The notes under the pieces are model-generated. The model worked only from the letters and a program-made list of their open reading frames with translations. It had not been told where the DNA came from and ran no database searches. From Burkholderiaceae bacterium (lineage in GTDB: Bacteria; Pseudomonadota; Gammaproteobacteria; Burkholderiales; Burkholderiaceae_B): a stretch of 36,228 nt of DNA. The first letter of the stretch is position 1. Each line of letters opens with the position of its first letter. Positions 8,310-15,315 of the stretch are shown here, piece after piece. The DNA lies in the NCBI GenBank assembly GCA_020851995.1, contig JADZBO010000099.1, positions 1-36,228 on the forward strand, in the 5' to 3' direction. Position numbers and translations under genes: made by a program.

Positions 8310-8311
8310 TT
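8290..8311. promoter_or_regulatory. 22-bp perfect palindrome, probable repressor operator
   Basis: Left half AAATACTAATA (8290-8300) and right half TATTAGTATTT (8301-8311) are exact reverse complements with no loop. It is far more AT-rich than its surroundings and covers the -10 of the predicted dehydratase promoter. Palindromes of this size and position are typical operators for dimeric GntR-, LacI- or TetR-type sugar-acid regulators. No regulator gene is present nearby, so the binding protein is unknown. Confidence 0.7.
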
Positions 8312-8353
8312 TCGCATGCCCCGTCAATCCCGTTGACCGCTCGGATCCCGACC

Positions 8354-10093
8354 ATGACTACACGCGTTAAAACCCCCGAAACCCTGCGCAGCGCACGCTG
8401 GTTTGCACCGGATGACCTGCGCTCCTTCGGACACCGCTCGCGCGCCATGCAGATGGGCTATGGGCCGGAGGACTGGGCCGGCAAGCCGCTGATTGGCATT
8501 GTCAACACCTGGTCTGACATCAATCCCTGTCATGCGCACTTCAAGCACCGGGTCGAGGACGTCAAGCGCGGCGTACTTCAGGCGGGCGGCTTTCCGGTCG
8601 AACTTCCGGCGCTTTCACTGGCCGAACAATACGTCAAGCCGACGACGATGCTTTATCGAAACCTGCTGGCGATGGATGTCGAGGAACTGCTGCGGTGTCA
8701 CCCGGTGGACGGCGTGGTGCTGCTCGGCGGGTGCGACAAGACGACTCCGGCCCTGCTGATGGGCGCCACAAGCGCTGGCTTGCCGGCGATCTATGTGCCT
8801 GCAGGACCCATGCTGCGCGGGAACTGGCACGGCAAAGTTCTCGGGTCCGGATCGGATGCCTGGAAGTACTGGGACGACCGTCGCGCCGGCCTGATCAACC
8901 AGAAGGAGTGGATCGAGATTGAGGGTGGCATCGCCCGCAGCCATGGCACCTGCATGACCATGGGAACCGCCAGCACGATGACGGCCATTGCCGAGGCGAT
9001 CGGCATGACATTGCCGGGCGCTTCATCGATTCCGGCGCCGGATTCCAGCCATATGCGCATGAGCGCTGAATCGGGCCGGCGCATCGTCGATATGGTCTGG
9101 GAAGACCTCACGCCTGCCAGGATCCAGACCCACGCAGCGTTCGAAAACGCCATCGCCGTAGCCATGGCCATGGGTTGCTCGACCAACGCCATCATCCATG
9201 TCATCGCGCAGGCCAAGCGCGCCGGGTGTGAAATTGGACTGGAGGATTTCGATCGATTCAGCCGGTTTGTCCCGGTGGTGGCCAATGTGCGCCCCAGCGG
9301 CGACACCTATCTGATGGAAGATTTCTTCTACGCGGGTGGGCTGCCAGGATTGATGAACCGCATTCGCGAGCACCTGCATCTCGATGCCCTGACCGTGACA
9401 GGCCGTACGCTTGGCGAAAATATTGAAGGCGCGGCGGTCTACAACGACGACGTGATCCGACCGCTCGACAATCCGATCTACGCCGAAGGTGCGCTTGCGG
9501 TACTCAAGGGCAACATTGCCCCCGACGGTTGCGTCATCAAACCCAGTGCCTGTCCGGCCCATCTGCACCGTCACACCGGGCCCGCGCTGGTCTTTGACGA
9601 TTACGCCTCGATGAAGGCGGTCATCGACACCGATGACCTCGACGTCACCGCGGATCATGTTCTGATATTGCGCAATGCCGGTCCGCAGGGCGGTCCCGGC
9701 ATGCCGGAATGGGGCATGCTCCCCATCCCGAAGAAATTGCTCAAGCAAGGTGTACGCGACATGTTGAGGATGTCTGATTCGCGCATGAGCGGCACCAGTT
9801 ACGGCGCCTGCATTCTGCACGTGTCGCCCGAGTCCTACATCGGTGGCCCGCTGGCATTGGTGCAGAACGGTGATCTGATCACGGTCGATGTACCGGCCCG
9901 CTGCATTCGCCTTGAAGTCTCCGACGAGGAGCTCGCGCGTCGGCGCGCTAACTGGACGCGACCAGCGCCGCGCTACGAGCGCGGCTATGGCTGGATGTTC
10001 ACCAGGCATATCCAGCAGGCAAATGAGGGCTGCGATTTTGATTTCCTGCGTACCGACTTCGGCGCTCCGGTGGCTGAACCCGACATTTACTGA
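8354..10093 (+). CDS. IlvD/Edd-family dehydratase, L-arabinonate dehydratase type
   Basis: A 579-residue dehydratase of the IlvD/Edd family, which removes water from sugar acids or dihydroxy acids using a 2Fe-2S cluster and Mg2+. Cluster ligand cysteines are visible at Cys59 (INPCHAHF), Cys127 (LLGGCDKTTPA) and Cys200 (SHGTCMTMGTAST). Lys129 follows Cys127 and is the residue carbamylated in the family. The SDSRMSGTSYG motif near 474-484 holds the proposed catalytic serine. From memory, both the length and these cysteine positions match the characterised Rhizobium leguminosarum L-arabinonate dehydratase, so a pentonate or related sugar acid is likelier than dihydroxyisovalerate. A TTG at 8333 is an alternative start, but the ATG at 8354 gives the family length. 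A palindromic operator lies upstream and an rraA-type remnant directly downstream. Confidence 0.9.
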   Translation: MTTRVKTPETLRSARWFAPDDLRSFGHRSRAMQMGYGPEDWAGKPLIGIVNTWSDINPCHAHFKHRVEDVKRGVLQAGGFPVELPALSLAEQYVKPTTMLYRNLLAMDVEELLRCHPVDGVVLLGGCDKTTPALLMGATSAGLPAIYVPAGPMLRGNWHGKVLGSGSDAWKYWDDRRAGLINQKEWIEIEGGIARSHGTCMTMGTASTMTAIAEAIGMTLPGASSIPAPDSSHMRMSAESGRRIVDMVWEDLTPARIQTHAAFENAIAVAMAMGCSTNAIIHVIAQAKRAGCEIGLEDFDRFSRFVPVVANVRPSGDTYLMEDFFYAGGLPGLMNRIREHLHLDALTVTGRTLGENIEGAAVYNDDVIRPLDNPIYAEGALAVLKGNIAPDGCVIKPSACPAHLHRHTGPALVFDDYASMKAVIDTDDLDVTADHVLILRNAGPQGGPGMPEWGMLPIPKKLLKQGVRDMLRMSDSRMSGTSYGACILHVSPESYIGGPLALVQNGDLITVDVPARCIRLEVSDEELARRRANWTRPAPRYERGYGWMFTRHIQQANEGCDFDFLRTDFGAPVAEPDIY

Positions 10094-10107
10094 ACGGAGT
10101 TCCCCCC

Positions 10108-10269
10108 ATGAGCAGTCTCAAACCCGAAACGCGCGAAAAGCTGATGAAGGTCAGCACGGCAACCCTGGCAACCTGCGTATTCAGGCGCGGTCTGCGCGGG
10201 CAGTTCATCCAGAATGTGCAACGCCTGTCGAAATCCGCGCGGAACATGGTGGGAGAGGCCTTCACGTGA
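10108..10269 (+). pseudogene. Truncated RraA-family gene remnant (N-terminal 53 codons)
   Basis: Starting 14 bases after the dehydratase stop, this frame reads as the N-terminus of an RraA-family protein (regulator-of-RNase-E-like / 4-hydroxy-4-methyl-2-oxoglutarate aldolase fold): MSSLKPETREKLMKVSTATL, then a conserved ATCVFRRGLR segment and MVGEAFT. In intact homologues this is followed by a segment close to LRFIPAREDL and about 170 more residues. Here a TGA comes right after GEAFT, and the next 150 bases do not continue the family in any frame I can recognise. The break therefore looks like a deletion or rearrangement rather than a point mutation. RraA-type aldolases are often adjacent to IlvD/Edd dehydratases, so this was probably the next step of a sugar-acid pathway. 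Residual expression of a 53-residue peptide cannot be excluded. Confidence 0.7.
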
Positions 10270-10419
10270 CTCAGCAATGGGGAGCCGCAGTCAATTCGCA
10301 TCCTGCCAATGTTGATGGCTTCATCTTCGTCTCAAGGCAACTTAACGATAAACGGGCCGTCGTGGTGTTTGACCCCCAGGGATGTCAATGCGGTTTATGC
10401 GAACTTTCGGGGCAAACAA
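10270..10419. other. Spacer without recognisable genes after the rraA remnant
   Basis: These 150 bases follow the broken rraA-family frame. I see no convincing coding frame, RNA or repeat in them. They are probably decayed or imported filler left after the event that removed the rest of the gene. Confidence 0.4.
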
Positions 10420-10452
10420 AACGCCGACAACACGTAAGTGTTTGTCGGCGTT
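10420..10452 (-). terminator. Bidirectional terminator for tRNA-His and the dehydratase unit
   Basis: The arms AACGCCGACAA (10420-10430) and TTGTCGGCGTT (10442-10452) pair perfectly, extended inward by CAC/GTG around a GTAA loop with one bulged T. On the minus strand the stem is followed by TTTGTTTG, ending the tRNA-His transcript. On the plus strand it is followed by AGGTTTTT (10453-10460), which can end the dehydratase/remnant transcript. Confidence 0.8.
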
Positions 10453-10466
10453 AGGTTTTTAAAATT

Positions 10467-10542
10467 TGGGGTGACTGATGGGGCTCGAACCCACGACAAC
10501 CGGAATCACAATCCGGGACTCTACCAACTGAGCTACAGCCAC
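10467..10542 (-). tRNA. tRNA-His (anticodon GTG)
   Basis: Reads on the minus strand from 10542. The 7-bp acceptor GTGGCTG pairs with CAGTCAC (one G-U). It has a D-loop with AGTTGGTAGA, the anticodon loop TTGTGAT, and a T-arm with GGTTCGAGC. The discriminator is C73 (10470), and the base before position 1 is G (10543), the G-1:C73 pair specific to histidine tRNAs. CCA is encoded (10469-10467). A terminator follows at 10420-10452. Confidence 0.95.
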
Positions 10543-10555
10543 CACGAGAGGGAAA

Positions 10556-10561
10556 AGTGTA
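10556..10561 (-). promoter_or_regulatory. Possible -10 element of the tRNA-His promoter
   Basis: TACACT on the minus strand, 13 bases before the G-1 position of the tRNA. This is a common -10 form for tRNA promoters. I see no strong -35. Confidence 0.35.
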
Positions 10562-10610
10562 GCATGTTTGCTCACGAACGTCCTTCCCATCAAGACCAGA
10601 ACCGAGCATC

Positions 10611-12080
10611 ATGCATCCCACGTTGATTGACCTGCACGCCATCTTCCGCGACTACTGGCCTCATATCGTATTTGCCGTGTCGATCGTGGCTGGCGCGGTC
10701 GCCTCAGTTCATGCCGCCATGACCAAGACCGACGTGCGTGCGGCGATTGGCTGGGTGGCTGTGATCCTGTTCTCGCCTCTGTTCGGTCCGCTCCTCTACC
10801 TCGTGGCGGGCATCAACCGCATTCGCAGGACCCGGGTGACGCGTTTGCGGGCGAACATGGTCTACGCCGAAGAGGTCATCGACCGGGTGGTGATCAAAGA
10901 CGTCTCGCACTTCGCGGATCCGCAGTTTGCGGCGCTCAAGACACTTGGCGACCATGTTTCGCGGTTCCGCCTGGTCGGTTGCAACCAGATCGACCTGCTT
11001 GCAGGCGGTGACCAGACATATCCCGCCATGCTCGAAGCGATTCGTGGTGCGCAGCACTCGATCGCCCTGCAAAGCTACATTTTCGACGATGATGAGGTCG
11101 GACGCGACATCGCGCAGGCGCTGATTGATGCGCACGAGCGCGGGGTTAAGGTGCGGGTGTTGATCGATGCTGTTGGCTCGAAGTATTCCCGTCCTCCGGT
11201 TATCAAGCGTCTGCTTGCCGGCGCCGTGGATACGGCGCTCTTCATGCGACCGGTGATTGGCGTCAAACTGGTCTACGCGAATCTGCGCAGCCACCGCAAA
11301 GTGCTGATTGTCGATGGTCTGCGCGGCTTCACGGGCGGGATGAACATACGGGAAGGGTTTGTGACGGCGATCGCTGGCAAGTCCGTGACACACGACACGC
11401 ATTTCCATGTCGCCGGACCGATCATGCATCAGTTGATGGTGGGCTTTGCCCACGACTGGGAATTCACGACCGGCGAGCGGCTCAAGGGCAAACACTGGTA
11501 TCCGACCGAACTGCCCGATTTCCCCCAGCCGGGCGTCCCGTTACGGTGTGTTCCCTCGGGGCCGGATAGTTCGATCGGCAGCACGCATTCGATGCTGCTT
11601 GGCGCACTCTCGGTCGCGCAGTCGCACGTGCGGATCCAGTCGCCCTATTTTCTGCCGGATTTGCAATTGATTTCTGCGCTGATCACGACCGCCCGGCGCG
11701 GTGTGATAGTCGATATCGTGATCCCTGGCGCTAACAACCTTAAACTGGTCAATGCCGCCATGACCGCGCAGCTTGATGACCTGGTCGCCGGCGGTTGCCG
11801 CGTCTGGCGCTCATCGGGCACGTTCGATCATTCAAAGCTCTTTACCGTGGACGGCAACTGGAGCTATGTCGGCTCGTCCAATCTCGATCCCCGCAGTCTG
11901 CGTCTGAATTTCGAACTGGATATCGAGGTATTCGATCGTGCGTTGACGGCCGAACTTGAAGCGCGCATCGACAAGGTCATCGCCAGCGCAACGATTATCA
12001 CGTCGGCAGCGCTGGCCCGTGCACCGTTCCAGGAGCGTCTGCGCAACCGCATCGTCTGGCTCGCATCGCCGTATCTGTAG
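10611..12080 (+). CDS. cls: Cardiolipin synthase (phospholipase D family)
   Basis: A 489-residue membrane-bound cardiolipin synthase, which condenses phosphatidylglycerol (ClsA type) or a related donor to cardiolipin at the inner membrane. Two N-terminal membrane segments (about residues 15-35 and 43-66) include VILFSPLFGPLLYLVAG, typical of the PLDc_N domain. Two HKD catalytic motifs follow: HRKVLIVDG (His228, Lys230, Asp235) and HSKLFTVDG (His407, Lys409, Asp414). The length and the two-helix anchor fit ClsA better than the shorter ClsB or ClsC. The ATG at 10611 is used; no strong ribosome-binding site is visible. It stands alone, transcribed away from tRNA-His. Confidence 0.9.
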   Translation: MHPTLIDLHAIFRDYWPHIVFAVSIVAGAVASVHAAMTKTDVRAAIGWVAVILFSPLFGPLLYLVAGINRIRRTRVTRLRANMVYAEEVIDRVVIKDVSHFADPQFAALKTLGDHVSRFRLVGCNQIDLLAGGDQTYPAMLEAIRGAQHSIALQSYIFDDDEVGRDIAQALIDAHERGVKVRVLIDAVGSKYSRPPVIKRLLAGAVDTALFMRPVIGVKLVYANLRSHRKVLIVDGLRGFTGGMNIREGFVTAIAGKSVTHDTHFHVAGPIMHQLMVGFAHDWEFTTGERLKGKHWYPTELPDFPQPGVPLRCVPSGPDSSIGSTHSMLLGALSVAQSHVRIQSPYFLPDLQLISALITTARRGVIVDIVIPGANNLKLVNAAMTAQLDDLVAGGCRVWRSSGTFDHSKLFTVDGNWSYVGSSNLDPRSLRLNFELDIEVFDRALTAELEARIDKVIASATIITSAALARAPFQERLRNRIVWLASPYL

Positions 12081-12082
12081 GT

Positions 12083-12139
12083 TCACCGCGGGTTGTTCAT
12101 CTCAGGGTGTAGCCTCACCGCGGGTTGTTCATCTCAGGG
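12083..12139. repeat. Direct repeat, two 25-bp copies, 32-bp period
   Basis: Two identical copies start at 12083 and 12115: the shared 25 bases begin TCACCGCGGGTTG and end CATCTCAGGG, separated by 7 bases. The array fills the space between the convergent cardiolipin synthase and binding-protein genes. The second copy contains the stop codon of the binding-protein gene (TGA read from 12136-12134). Confidence 0.85.
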
Positions 12140-13111
12140 CGCGGCGAGCGGATCCTGCGCTGGATCCGCTGCGGGAGCCACGCCGGCTCCCCTGATGCCG
12201 TGGCGTGTCATCGAGTCCTGCACCACCGCAGCCGCTTTCATCTCCTCGACGAAGGCTCGCAGAAAGGCTGCGGCCTCGGGTCCGCGTGATTTGGGAACAC
12301 CCATCGCCTGACGAATCACCATGAAGCGCTCGCCCAGCAGCCGCACGTTGTCCATTCCGTGCGTGTCGGCCTCCAGCTGTTGCTTGACGCCCGCGGCCAC
12401 GTCGATCCCCTGGTCGAGAAACGTGCGCACCACGGCCTGTGACGATTCGGCTCGCACGATTTCGGCCTGTTTGATGTGCCGGGTCAGGAACAGATCGTAG
12501 GCACTGCCCTTGCCAACCACCACTTTGACAGACGGCATGTCGACCTGCGCATTGGACGCGATGGGCGAGGTGTTGCGTACCAGGTAATAGCCTTCGATGA
12601 GGACGTAGGGGGCGGTAAACGAGATGTCCTTGCCGCGCTCCGGGTCGATCGCGAAAAATCCCACATCTGCCTTGCCGGACTCCATCGTGGCGACCGATTT
12701 GCCGGCGGTTTCGTTGACGATCATCTCCAGTTCCACCCCGAGCCGCTCGGCGAGCTTTCGCGCAAGATCGATTGAAATGCCGAACGGTTTGCCGTTCGCG
12801 TCCAGATTGGCAAGGACCGGGTTGCCGACGTTGAGCGATGCGCGCAAAACGCCAGTCGGTGCGAACGCTTTAACGATCTCGGGATGCATTTTGATGAGTT
12901 CCTTTTGTGGCGGAGTCTGGTTCGCTGCAGGCGGGGAGGTACGCGGTGCTGGCGCAGTGGTTTGCATGGCTGAAGTCTGCGCAGTTGCGCCGCCGCCATA
13001 GCCTGCCGAGACTGCCAGGGTGGCAAGCACCGCGACCCATTTCGGCACGCTGGGTTGCTTTTTGCGCCGCACGCATACGGGAATTCCGGGGGCGAGTTTC
13101 ATGGTGACCAT
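12134..13111 (-). CDS. Amino-acid-type periplasmic substrate-binding protein (SBP_bac_3)
   Basis: A 325-residue extracytoplasmic binding protein of the ABC polar-amino-acid class. A basic N-terminus and hydrophobic segment end near GATAQ, followed by a proline/threonine/alanine-rich linker of about 30 residues. The SBP_bac_3 core then begins at GVLRASLNVGNPV. Family signatures are NGKPFGISIDLARKLAERLG, ADVGFFAIDPERGKDISFTAPY and VVVGKGSAYDLFL. No permease or ATPase gene is adjacent, so it is an orphan receptor or works with a system elsewhere. A second ATG at 13102 is possible; neither has a clear ribosome-binding site. Its stop codon lies inside a direct repeat, which may have replaced the original 3' end. 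Confidence 0.85.
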   Translation of the reverse strand: MVTMKLAPGIPVCVRRKKQPSVPKWVAVLATLAVSAGYGGGATAQTSAMQTTAPAPRTSPPAANQTPPQKELIKMHPEIVKAFAPTGVLRASLNVGNPVLANLDANGKPFGISIDLARKLAERLGVELEMIVNETAGKSVATMESGKADVGFFAIDPERGKDISFTAPYVLIEGYYLVRNTSPIASNAQVDMPSVKVVVGKGSAYDLFLTRHIKQAEIVRAESSQAVVRTFLDQGIDVAAGVKQQLEADTHGMDNVRLLGERFMVIRQAMGVPKSRGPEAAAFLRAFVEEMKAAAVVQDSMTRHGIRGAGVAPAADPAQDPLAAP

Positions 13112-13259
13112 CGATCCGGAAACCCGGGTGGCGATCGGTTTGGAGCGATCTTCCCGAGCGAGTGGGGTTGTCCGGAATAGAGTACCCCGACTATGAGCCC
13201 GGTCACAAGCCTTCCGGGCGGGGTGGGCTCAGTGCATCCCCGGTGTCACGCTCGGGTGT
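13112..13259. other. Spacer between the binding-protein gene and the 24-bp array
   Basis: About 150 bases upstream of the minus-strand binding-protein gene. A weak minus-strand promoter may lie here (TTGTGA, 18 bases, TACTCT), ending near 13168. Nothing else is recognisable. With the array that follows, the gene-free stretch is about 300 bases. Confidence 0.3.
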
Positions 13260-13379
13260 GGTGTTGTACCAATCCATGGCGGAGGTGTTGTACCAATCTA
13301 TGGTGGAGGTGTCGCACCAGTCCATGGTGGTCGTGTCGCACCAATCCATGGGCATCGTGTTGTACAAATCGTTAGAATC
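13260..13379 (+). repeat. Tandem direct-repeat array, 24-bp unit, five copies
   Basis: Units start at 13260, 13284, 13308, 13332 and 13356. Consensus is GGTGTYGYACCARTC followed by YATGGYGGW. Copies 1 and 2 carry TTGTACC and copies 3 and 4 TCGCACC, so there are two sub-families. The fifth copy is degenerate and contains the predicted -10 (TAGAAT, 13373-13378) of the next gene. The period is a multiple of three, so every frame reads as a repetitive peptide, but no ribosome-binding site or domain supports translation. Confidence 0.92.
13373..13378 (+). promoter_or_regulatory. Possible -10 element inside the last 24-bp repeat
   Basis: TAGAAT matches the -10 consensus at five of six positions. 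A start near 13385 leaves a 28-base leader to the GTG at 13413. No good -35 lies 16-18 bases upstream, where the fourth repeat unit sits. Transcription may therefore need an activator bound to the array. Confidence 0.4.
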
Positions 13380-13412
13380 GGACTGGTGGGCGATGCGCAC
13401 AGGGGAAGCCGA

Positions 13413-13778
13413 GTGGAAATCGAGACCAGTCTTAAGCAGATCATTGAATGGGTGGGCCAGGCGCTGGACGTCTTTGGCGTGGCGATCATCGCGATCGGCA
13501 TGGCTTACGGCGCCGTGCAGTATGCAGTGGAGTTGTTGCGTGGCAAAGCGGCGGATGGCTATGCGGCGTTCCGGCTGTATCTGGTTCGGGCGCTGCTGCT
13601 TGGGCTTGAAGTGCTGGTGGCAGCCGATGTCATTCGCACGGTGGCGGTCAGCCCATCGCTGAACAGCGTTGCCGTGCTGGCTGCGATCGTGGCGATCAGA
13701 ACTTTCCTGAGCTGGTCGCTGATTCTGGAGCTCGAAGGGCGCTGGCCCTGGCAGAAATCGGTGGTGCCCCCGGCGTGA
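13413..13778 (+). CDS. DUF1622-family small membrane protein
   Basis: A 121-residue membrane protein of unknown function matching the DUF1622 pattern. A short amphipathic N-terminus (SLKQIIEWVGQALD) is followed by three hydrophobic segments: FGVAIIAIGMAYGAVQYAVELL, an LVRALLLGLEVLVAADVI region, and VAVLAAIVAIRTFLSWSLILELEGRWPW (lengths given by these landmarks). GTG at 13413 is chosen because AGGGGA (13401-13406) lies 6 bases upstream. The earlier in-frame GTG at 13386 would sit at the predicted transcription start. The last 17 bases overlap, on the opposite strand, the 3' end of tRNA-Arg, so the C-terminal residues VVPPA are encoded by the complement of the tRNA acceptor stem and CCA. Confidence 0.75.
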   Translation: MEIETSLKQIIEWVGQALDVFGVAIIAIGMAYGAVQYAVELLRGKAADGYAAFRLYLVRALLLGLEVLVAADVIRTVAVSPSLNSVAVLAAIVAIRTFLSWSLILELEGRWPWQKSVVPPA

Positions 13779-13838
13779 CTCGAACACGCAACCGCCCGCT
13801 TAGAAGGCGGGTGCTCTATCCAGTTGAGCTACGGGGAC
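13762..13838 (-). tRNA. tRNA-Arg (anticodon TCT)
   Basis: Reads on the minus strand from 13838. Acceptor GTCCCCG pairs with CGGGGGC (one G-U), the D-arm contains AGCTCAACTGGATAGAGC, the anticodon loop is CTTCTAA, and the T-arm contains GGTTGCGTGTTCGAGTC-type bases. Discriminator A73 is at 13765 and CCA is encoded (13764-13762). The 3' end overlaps the stop of the DUF1622 gene on the other strand. Confidence 0.95.
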
Positions 13839-13849
13839 GGTGCGGCGTT

Positions 13850-13855
13850 ATTCTA
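13850..13855 (-). promoter_or_regulatory. Possible -10 element of the tRNA-Arg promoter
   Basis: TAGAAT on the minus strand, 11 bases before the tRNA 5' end. The -35 region is poor. Two tandem CTAACCGCG copies (13853-13870) overlap the site. Confidence 0.35.
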
Positions 13856-13966
13856 ACCGCGCTAACCGCGCAATGCCCGGTCCAGCCGTCAGAAGGCTGA
13901 AAGGGCGGAGTTGCAATCGGTTTCATTGTCAGGCGCGCCAACCGCAATCCGTTGTATCGTTGCGCC

Positions 13967-14599
13967 ATGTCGCAATTCTTCACCGTTCATCCCGTCAATC
14001 CCCAGCCCAGGCTGATGAAGCAGGCCGCCCAGTGCATTCAGGCAGGCGGCCTGGTCGCAACCCCCACCGATTCAAGCTATGCGGTCGTCGCGCGTCTGGA
14101 CGACAAGGGCGCTGCCGACGCGCTGCGTCGCTTGCGCGGGCTTGACGATCGTCACCACCTGACCCTGCTGTGCAGGGATCTGGCCGAGATCAGCCATTTT
14201 GCGCGCGTCGACAATGCCCAGTACCGTCTGCTGAAACTCGCGACGCCCGGCCCCTGGACCTTCATCCTCGAGGCAACCCGCGAGGTTCCGCGCCGCGTTT
14301 CGCATCCCTCGCGCAAGACGATCGGCATTCGTATCCCTGATCATCCGGTGACGCTGGCGCTGATCGAAAGCGCTGAAACGCCCCTGCTGTCCACGACGCT
14401 CATCCCGGAGGGGGATGAGATGCCGCTGAACGATGCGGCCGAAATCCGCGACCGCTACCAGAACGTGCTGGCCGCGATCATTGATGCGGGCGCTTGCCCG
14501 ATGGATCCGACCACGATCGTCGATCTGTCCGGGACCACGCCTGTCGTCCTGCGGGTCGGGCGTGGCGATCCGCGCCTGCTCGGGCTGGAGGCCCCGTGA
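13967..14599 (+). CDS. yciO: YciO-type protein of the Sua5/YrdC (TsaC) family
   Basis: A 210-residue member of the YrdC/Sua5 superfamily, whose best-known members make threonylcarbamoyl-AMP for the t6A modification of tRNA. The N-terminus MSQFFTVHPVNPQPR, the segment LVATPTDSSYAVVARLDD, the loop GLDDRHHLTLLCRDLAEIS and the GPWTFILEATREVPRR region match the YciO branch rather than TsaC itself. YciO's cellular role is less well defined than that of TsaC. The start at 13967 is chosen by match to YciO; the frame stays open a little further upstream. The stop overlaps the next gene's GTG by four bases (GTGA), so the two are probably translationally coupled. Confidence 0.88.
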   Translation: MSQFFTVHPVNPQPRLMKQAAQCIQAGGLVATPTDSSYAVVARLDDKGAADALRRLRGLDDRHHLTLLCRDLAEISHFARVDNAQYRLLKLATPGPWTFILEATREVPRRVSHPSRKTIGIRIPDHPVTLALIESAETPLLSTTLIPEGDEMPLNDAAEIRDRYQNVLAAIIDAGACPMDPTTIVDLSGTTPVVLRVGRGDPRLLGLEAP

Positions 14600-15255
14600 A
14601 CGAGCTCATTCAGACCCTGACGATCTATGCGATTCCGGTCATATTCGCCATCACGCTGCACGAGGCCGCCCACGGCTACGTCGCCCGCTATTTCGGCGAT
14701 ATGACCGCGACCCTGGCTGGCAGGGTGAGTCTCAACCCGATGCGCCACGTGGATCCCGTCGGAACTCTTCTGGTGCCGATCGGCATTCTGATCGCTTCGC
14801 GCCTCGTGGGCGGGCCAGCGATGCTGTTCGGATGGGCCAAGCCCGTGCCGGTCGATTTCGGACGGCTGCGCAAGCCCAAACAGGATATGCTGTGGGTGGC
14901 GCTGGCGGGTCCTTTGGCCAACATCCTTCAGGCACTTGGCTGGACTGTCGTGCTGCGCGTTTTGCTGGCCGTCGGTCTGGAAGACGGCTTCTGGATGGAG
15001 ATGGCGAAGGTCGGAATCGACGTCAATATCGTCCTGATGGCCCTGAACCTGCTCCCCATACTGCCGCTGGACGGCGGACGGGTGCTCTTCAGCCTGTTGC
15101 CGCAGCGCCTGGCCTGGCAGTACGGGCGAAGCGAGCGCTACGGCATGCTGATTGTCATCGCGTTACTGGCTCTCGGGGCGTTGCCCATCCTGATAGAACC
15201 CCTGCGCGTTGCGGGATATTGGCTGATTCAGCTCTTTTTCACTGCAATCCGTTAA
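14596..15255 (+). CDS. Site-2-protease-family membrane metalloprotease (peptidase M50)
   Basis: A 219-residue polytopic membrane protein with zinc-site motifs: HEAAH (His22, Glu23, His26) in the first membrane helix and NLLPILPLDGGR with Asp159 in a later helix. The lack of a PDZ domain separates it from RseP; it belongs to the short S2P/M50B group found in many bacteria, whose substrate is unknown. GTG at 14596 is the start, as GGAGG (14587-14591) lies 5 bases upstream and the GTG overlaps the yciO stop. The frame is open 34 codons further upstream but those overlap yciO. It precedes dapA and bamC, but the substrate cannot be inferred from that. Confidence 0.88.
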   Translation: MNELIQTLTIYAIPVIFAITLHEAAHGYVARYFGDMTATLAGRVSLNPMRHVDPVGTLLVPIGILIASRLVGGPAMLFGWAKPVPVDFGRLRKPKQDMLWVALAGPLANILQALGWTVVLRVLLAVGLEDGFWMEMAKVGIDVNIVLMALNLLPILPLDGGRVLFSLLPQRLAWQYGRSERYGMLIVIALLALGALPILIEPLRVAGYWLIQLFFTAIR

Positions 15256-15274
15256 ACTTACCGCCTTATTCACG

Positions 15275-15294
15275 GTCGGCGCAGCCGCGCCGAC
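15275..15294 (+). other. Perfect hairpin in the leader upstream of dapA
   Basis: GTCGGCGC (15275-15282), loop AGCC, GCGCCGAC (15287-15294): an 8-bp perfect stem, 21 bases before the dapA ATG. It is not followed by a T-run, so it is not a standard terminator. It could limit ribosome access or protect a processed end. Confidence 0.4.
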
Positions 15295-15315
15295 GGTCGC
15301 ATTCTGGACTCGTCT

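Noticed and set aside
13162-13662. Plus-strand frame with repeated LYQSM / SHQSM octapeptides
   Set aside because: The repeat peptide is a consequence of the 24-bp array (multiple of three); there is no ribosome-binding site, and the frame runs through the DUF1622 gene in another phase.
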